Shown piece by piece: positions 57,361 through 64,000 of a stretch of DNA of 64,000 bases (position 1 is the first letter of the stretch; the number at the start of each line of letters is the position of its first letter). The stretch comes from Sphagnum compactum. Lineage: Eukaryota > Bryophyta > Sphagnopsida > Sphagnales. The notes under the pieces were generated by a model, which was not told the origin of the DNA, searched no databases, and worked only from the letters and a program-made list of their open reading frames with translations. The position numbers and the translations under genes are program-made. The stretch lies in the NCBI GenBank assembly GCA_965153455.1, contig OZ234493.1:16978213-17042212 (forward strand), written 5' to 3'.

Positions 57361-60300
57361 ATGTTTCTTCTTGCATGGACTTTTGGTGATGCCATCAGTC
57401 TGTCATGTCAATCACTACAAGGAAAGTTCATTTTGTTTGTAGCATTTCTAGTGGTATCATTTGCGGTGCCATAGTTGAACACCATTATCAGATGTTGTAC
57501 CACTGAAAATGTAGTTGAGGAGCCTCTCCTGTTGTTTTGATTTCCTGCCTCTACCTTTTGAACCACTGAAGTTTGGTGCCTCTTTCCTCTTATGGATGAG
57601 TTATTGTGGAAATTGAGTTGAATGTGAGATTACAACAACATTTCCGAGGGATTTTGCTACATTAGAGAGTGTTCCATTCCTACCTGCAATCAATTACTGA
57701 TTTGGATTTATCAATTTGCTGTTGCAATTGACTAGTGAGCCATTTCAGAAAACTATGGTTTAGATTCCCAAACTGCCTCTGAAGATTGTCTCATTGTTCT
57801 CCACTCACTGCTGTTAGTAGTGTGAATGTTATGGTAGGCAGTCAGTATTAGAGAGATGTTGCTGTTGAAGGACCCTGAACATGTGGGTGATGGTGGGTGT
57901 TTATCAAACTCTGTTATTGGTTTTGTTCTATCTGTTCTGTTGGGTTTTGGTTCTTCTTCATCCATTAAACATGATTGCAGTCCAAAACTACTGTATTCCA
58001 TCACTATGTAAAGAATCTTATATATAAATTGTCTTAGTCTGTCAGTCCGTCTGTTTGTCTGTCTAGGTTAGTCTGTCTTGGTCTTGGTTAGTAAAACGGT
58101 TGCTATCCAGGTCCCCAAACTTGGTGGCGTGAGTAAGGCCTGGAATCTGGGGGGTGGGGAATGAAAGGTGCGGCAGGAATCACGGCAACCTCACGGTCGG
58201 TGGCGGTTGTCGCGCGGTCAGGTTTGTTTTTACGTTTTACCGCACTGGGGAAGACAAGTTGGTAAAAACAAGAAGATTCTTTGTAGATTCTCTTTTGACT
58301 GTTGGGCTCCTTTTTCTCGGCGACACATCAAAACTGACAACTTCCGCATTCACACTCGACCAGCCTTTGTTTTGTACCCAAAGGTCGCTTAATTCATTTT
58401 CTGTTGGCTCCTTTTTTGCGGAGATTTCAAACCTAGCAACTTTCGCATTCACACTTACTAACTGAAGTGCTGAAGAACTATGGCAGTCATCAAATCGATC
58501 ATAGCGCGTCAGATGCCGTGCTGTGCCTTGTAGGCACAGGTTACCACTAGTTTAAAGAATGTACCACAGATACAAACCAAATGATTCTTGGCACTATGGA
58601 ACCATAAGTGGAAAGGTGACATACCTAGTGGAAGTTGAAGATGAGATTCAACTCACACCAGGCATGTTCACACCACTCCACAAAGCATTTTATATGATGT
58701 AATTCAAGTTCTCATGTGCTTGGAAACGCACTTGGGGCTTAGGGATGGTAATGGGTCAAGTAAGAAATTACAAGGATTAAGGTCCACAGAATTTGGATTC
58801 AACAAAGGTCTAGAGGGATAGATTGAAAGCTATGAAAGATGTGATGGGCAAGATTTAGTTTCATCATGTTGTGATTGAGATCCTCACCATCAGTATGGAT
58901 AAGTCTGTCAATGAAAAATCATCTCTAATTGACTCCACTATCATTTCTGCAGCAAGAAATTATTTGTTGCATCACCAAACACTGTTGAGGGCAAATTTCT
59001 TAAGCACTTGATTCCATAATGGCTTATGAGAACCTCCATTTTTTGGCTCTCTAAATTTAAGGCGGTCCTTGGTCCAAGATCTTCTTTACTGGATCTTGTG
59101 GAGCACTTGGGCTGATGAGAGGAACTGCAGTCTTGCTTTGTAGGTGAATTCACCAATGTCTGAACTTATGATTTCTCTCATTCTCTATTTCTTTCAAGAT
59201 ATTAAAATGCATTTGCAACTTATAGAAAATCTGTAATTCCATTTCTGGTTGCATTGGTTGGCAAATTGAAGCTGCTGAAATTTTTATTTTGACAATTAAT
59301 TGGAGTTTAGACCATGAACAATGCTGTAATTGGGTAGTTGATTGGCTCTTTGAAGAAGAGTACATACATGCCAGGTAGTTTCTGCATCATCAAGCTCAGC
59401 TCATGAGAAAGTGTTGCCGACAGACCTGGATGAATGTTTGATTCCATGGTTTTTCACACTTGATCCTTCATGACTAATCTTTCTAGTTTTCTATTCCAAA
59501 CAATGAAACGAAGTAAAGGCTTTTCATGCAAGGACCCAACCTTGAGAGCCATTGTCTTTAATGGGGTTATTTACTCTTTGTATCTTGTAGCACAAAATAG
59601 ATGCCTGACCACTGATCACATGAATCCCAAACAATAGCAAACTAGACTACACTGGCAAGTTGGGTGAATTTTGGGGAGGCATGGTCCAATGTCTGTCTTC
59701 TCTCCTTCTAACAGCCTCAGAAATTGTCATTTAGTATTTTGCTGCAATCCTGTCACAACATTTGCTGTTCTTGGGATGTGAATGGGCGGACTACCTTGAA
59801 ACATGCACCACTCTGAAAATGTCATCAGTGATTTCACTTAAGTGAAATAAATTGTAGTTTTGAACATTATTATAAAAAGAAGGACAATAGTTACACATCT
59901 TTGAGTGACACACATGTAATATGGCTTCTAGAATTCAGGAAATTTGGTTTGTTTTGAAGACAACACCTCAACTGACCATGACAGATACACTGTTTCACTC
60001 CATGGCCTGCAACTATAGCTGTGAGTTTGTAGTTTGTACCCACAACTGCATCTCCATCGTATATCATCTCATTTGCCCTAACAAGATTTGAATCAACTTC
60101 TTGCAACATGGACATAAATTAGATCAACTAGAAATTCTGCCTTAATGTTTGATCCCTGATCTCCATTTATGTGTGCAGCTTTAAAGTACATCAAATGTGA
60201 ATTTTTTTGTCCTTTGTATGGGCACACAAAGCTCTTCATTATAATCTCAATTGTGGGCTGTAACCAAGCTTCTTTCACTTTGTTTGAAAATTTGATTTAG

Positions 60301-63300
60301 AGTTTGCAACTACTGTAGAAGTCCCCACACAGAACCCTACCATCTTTAAAACACACTACCTGCCAGGTGATTTTTTAAAAACAGGCCAACTTCCCCGCCA
60401 GAGTGAACCAAGAACGCCAGCACATTGTGAGGGATGGATGGTGGGAGGATGTGAAACACTTTTTCATTGGGTTCCACACAAGCATCGAGAAATGGTCCAT
60501 TGGGTTCCAGTTCCCTAGCTAACCACTATGGTTAGCTCAGTTTCTGTTTTTAATACACGCCCAGTAACAACCCACTAACCCTTACCCATTCATGAACCAT
60601 CCACATGTGTCTACTTACCTAATACACACCTATTATCCTAGTTTTGGCCTACTTACGGGATTGGTCACCAAGGTGAAACCTGATGTCAACTCAGTTCGGG
60701 TTCATGGACAACGGTGCCATAACAGGCTTGCAGTGCCCCAACTTCGCAAAATTTAAAGTTGTAAAATGTTTCAAAAGTCTGCTCTCCCACATATCTAGAA
60801 GAAGGACAATAAGGGTAATCAAAGCAACATAAAAGGAGTAGATACTAGATACCCTGCAGGGCTTCTTCATCCACCTAGCTATAGGACCCCACTCTTCAAA
60901 GGCATTGATGCTTTACTCTCTGGCCTTTGTCACATGGCTATCAAGAGTGGAACTGGCACTGTGACCTGGTCCTACTTACCACTTACTCTGGGCGCATTGT
61001 CTGCAATTGCCATGCATGATGTGCTCATCCTAAACATGTTAATATAAACTCTGGATCACATCTTATGGAGAGCTTTTCTCAATTGTATTGTCCAACATTG
61101 CCCCATTTCTATTCAACACTTCTTTTCTGTATACATAAAACTACCTGATGATAAACATGTATACTACTGCAAATTTACTCTACACACATATGAGTTTTGT
61201 CATGAGCATCACATGTCTATCTATCTATTGTATATTTTTTTGCACAGACAAACCTGGTCAATTCTGAAATACATAGTTTGTTCATCATTTTTTTTTTTAG
61301 TGTCAAAAAGATTGTTCAGGTGTCAATTTTGTAAACCAACATTCCTTTTGGCACAATGAATGTCATGTATTTTTGTCCACCTCTCAGGTAGATTCTATCA
61401 TATTTTCTCTATGCTATAAAACACCCACCAAATACTTTCAGAAAAAAAAATGAGGTCATGAAAAAATGATGGGCTGTATTGGTCTCTGCTGACAGTCCCG
61501 TCCCCTAAAAAATTCACACAGTGCCAGATCTCCTTTGCTTTTGGCATTTTCAGTTTCCTGGAAATTCAGTCTTGACAAATCATAGAAAACATGTGCACAA
61601 AGAGAATATTGACCTGAGGAGCATCAAGTATTTGCAAAGGGTTAATATTTCCATAGGGTTCTATGTCACCATGATGTTAATTTAGCAATGAAGGTCATGT
61701 GCAATGAGGCAGCTTATCTTTTGTTACTGTTTGTTGCCTCAAGGGTGTGTGTTTCCTCAGTTATATGCATGAACTGCTCACTTACATGGCAGATAGAAGA
61801 TGATGCAGTAGACATGTGGGAATGGGGATCTTGTGGGGATTCCTGGAATACCAGGAATAGCTGCAAAAAGGTAAAAAACATTGATATACAATCTGAATGT
61901 CGTACACAAACAAAAAATGTAGATATAGAAATCTGAACTTCATACATAACCTGAACATCAGCACTCAACAAACTAAACACAAAGAAGAACATGTAATTCA
62001 TAACATCAAGTAAGGCTATGATCCTATATGATCCTAATTAGCCAATCTGATGTACTGCTGCATTTGTACAGAGTAGCTTTATGCTCCATCTATGCAGTGT
62101 ACTGGATAATGCATGCTTTCCCTTGGAGCTTAAGCATGTATGCAAACTTGCAATGTAGAACTAGAACTACAACATCTGAAACATGAAGTTGAGATTTCAA
62201 GCTATGTAGATAACATGCCCATATCCTCTTTCCCCTGGTTTTAATTTAATGTCTGAAAATGGAAATTTAACAACATCATGGAACTTCTTTTAAATGCAGA
62301 TTCCAAACAATTTTTAGAGACATTTTTGACCTCCTCAAGCATGACCACCACTTTTATAATCAGGCCCAAACTGTCTTAAAACTCCTATATTGAAAAAATA
62401 GTTCCACAAGTCAAAGAATGGTTCAAAAAGCTTCAAAATCTGTTCCTCAACAAACTATGAGTATCTTCCATGATGGCCGATGCACCTTTCTTGCACCTTC
62501 AAGTTCACTTCTTTCACTCCATATCCTCTTGCCAATCTACCTTCTAAGAATTGCCACCATCATATCTCCATCATCATCCTTTCAATTTGAACACTCCATC
62601 ACCACACTTAAGTGGTTTGTGGGGTAGCTTAAGATAAAGTTCCCCCTTGTCCCTAAATGAGGTGGATTGCCCTTTACTTAACCTCAGTTACATGTTTAGT
62701 ATTTGTCATGCTTCTTATTCAATAGCTACAAAATTATTAGCAATGGCTTGCTTACCTCTTGGATAAGAAGACCATTGACATTGTCGTACTTATTATGTGA
62801 CAAAACATTATTGCTAGATAGCAAATATGTTGTCACCTTCTCCTGGGCTTGTAAGCTTTGGAGAAAGAAGTGAGAATATCTTTCTTGAAATGAAAGTAAG
62901 TTGAACACTTGATAAGGAATCATGTGTTGAACTTGAGTTCCAAGTGATGCTATTAATCAAGGAAAAAACATGTGGGAGTCAAGCAAAAACACTCTTAGGA
63001 TTCCTAACATGAATTTCCATTTTCAATGTTGGGATTCTTCAAGTGTGTTCAAAGTAATGTTGGAGAAATCAAACCTTGTTAGAATTAAGTGATTTTGAGA
63101 ATGTTGCCAAGATGTCTTGAGTTTGACAAGAGAGTGAACTTGTTTTGTGATGACTTGATTTTCGATAACTATGAGGTTTTGAGAAGTCATGTGACAAATT
63201 GTAAAGAAAAAATCTCTCTTTTTAAAGCTTAATTTGGGAGGGCAAATCATGTCCAATTGAGGAAGTTACATTACATTGGTTAACTTAATGGGTAAAAACA

Positions 63301-64000
63301 TTGTAAAGTAAATAACATGTGACAATTGTAGGACATTGAACGGAAAGTAGTCATAAAATAAGTTTTGATATATTATTCAGATTTAGAAATGTTATTTAGT
63401 TCAACAATCAATACGATTAGGTTTTTTGATTTTATTACATTCATATTGAAAACCTCCATGGTTAATATGCATTTAAATAGTTTTTTGAAAATTTAGGCAT
63501 ATGCATATATGTTTTTTTATATGAAGGAAGTTTCAAGTACATGAAGTATTGCATTTCATTTACAAGTTGATAGAGCCTTAAAATCATATTTATGTACTTT
63601 CAACTTTTGCATATTAAATTGGATACTTGCTCTGCAATGGTCGATTGGTTTGAAGCAAGAAGCTCTTGAGTTTCCACCAATTTTTGTATTTTTCCCTCTT
63701 GCATAATTTCGATAATTTTTGGCATTTGAAACAAATAATTTCTAATAAAATTGACATTTCCAAAATTTTTTTTACTGCCAGACCTGAAAAGGTACTACAC
63801 TACTAGTGCCAATATTAAGATCATGATGCTTATCCAAACAACAGAAATATCTACACTTAACAATGGGCAACATTGTGTAGTCCATATATAAGTGATGCTG
63901 AATTCCATAATACCATAGGATGAGGGCAGGTTCAACACACGTATGTTGAATAATTAATTGAATTTGAAGATTCCATGTCAAAAAAAAGAGACCATTCTCT
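57361..64000. other. Intergenic sequence without recognisable gene
   Basis: No conserved protein or RNA gene was recognised on either strand. 58030-58085 is a degenerate GTCTGTCT microsatellite. 58130-58460 is relatively GC-rich (CGGTGGCGGTTGTCGCGCGG) and may be the 5' region of a gene or another PPR-like relic, but no motif supports this. 60400-60720 is also less AT-rich. From about 62.7 kb the sequence returns to AT-rich composition. Confidence 0.35.
58030..58085. repeat. Degenerate GTCTGTCT microsatellite
   Basis: Repeated GTCTGTC/GTCTGTT/AGTCTGTC units with interruptions. Confidence 0.7.

Noticed and set aside
57410-57430. CACTACAAGGAAAG resembling a CACTA terminus
   Set aside because: No partner end or subterminal motifs nearby; it lies just after the PPR relic and is probably chance.
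1-64000. CRISPR arrays, bacterial operons, riboswitches
   Set aside because: The spliced genes and plant-type transposons show eukaryotic nuclear DNA; the tandem repeats found lack regular unique spacers.

Overview
This is nuclear DNA from a land plant: long AT-rich, gene-poor stretches packed with degenerate transposons, plus a few islands of spliced, GT-AG intron-containing genes with slightly higher GC. The DYW-type PPR relic, with its Met-Gln-Gln-rich repeats and an N-terminal block resembling organellar ssDNA-binding proteins, and the presence of a full Cdc25-type phosphatase, point to a seed-free plant (fern, lycophyte or bryophyte) with a large genome. A fern is my best guess. That assignment is inference; no organism-specific sequence was identified.

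Layout. 1-2.3 kb: no recognisable gene. 2.3-7.5 kb: decayed hAT transposon with transposase fragments. 8.0-11.5 kb: PIF/Harbinger transposase relic split by a 1.5 kb non-autonomous CACTA element (9588-11109). 11.8-12.7 kb: solo Ty3/gypsy LTR (reverse). 13.3-13.8 kb: tandem repeat of about 180 bp. 14.8-19.2 kb: reverse-strand CACTA (En/Spm) relic carrying TNP2-like transposase, DUF4218-like and DUF4216-like regions. 21.6-23.3 kb: LINE-like ORF relic interrupted by a second solo LTR. 23.5-26.7 kb: another CACTA-like element filled with a degenerate AACCAT-type repeat. 27.3-34.0 kb: a nearly complete but dead chromovirus (Ty3/gypsy with chromodomain), 3' LTR truncated. 34.5-46.5 kb: the gene island. 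49.4-50.3 kb: third solo LTR with a perfect 5-bp target duplication. 50.3-54.7 kb: AT-rich and purine-rich simple repeats. 55.4-57.4 kb: PPR-DYW pseudogene. 57.4-64 kb: no recognisable gene.

The most interesting locus is 44.2-46.5 kb. There a continuous frame across at least five phase-consistent exons encodes the rhodanese-fold catalytic domain of a Cdc25 dual-specificity phosphatase, with the HC(X5)R loop and the conserved GGHIKGAVN, LKGGYKAFF and LC.P..Y..M segments. Flowering plants are generally held to lack a classical Cdc25, so an apparently intact one in a plant repeat landscape deserves follow-up. Head-to-head with it (42.3-41.5 kb, reverse) is a gene whose second half resembles PD-(D/E)XK-nuclease-like proteins common in fungi, here interrupted by one in-frame stop. 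Two further spliced gene candidates (36.6-38.4 kb forward, 40.1-41.5 kb reverse) were not recognised.
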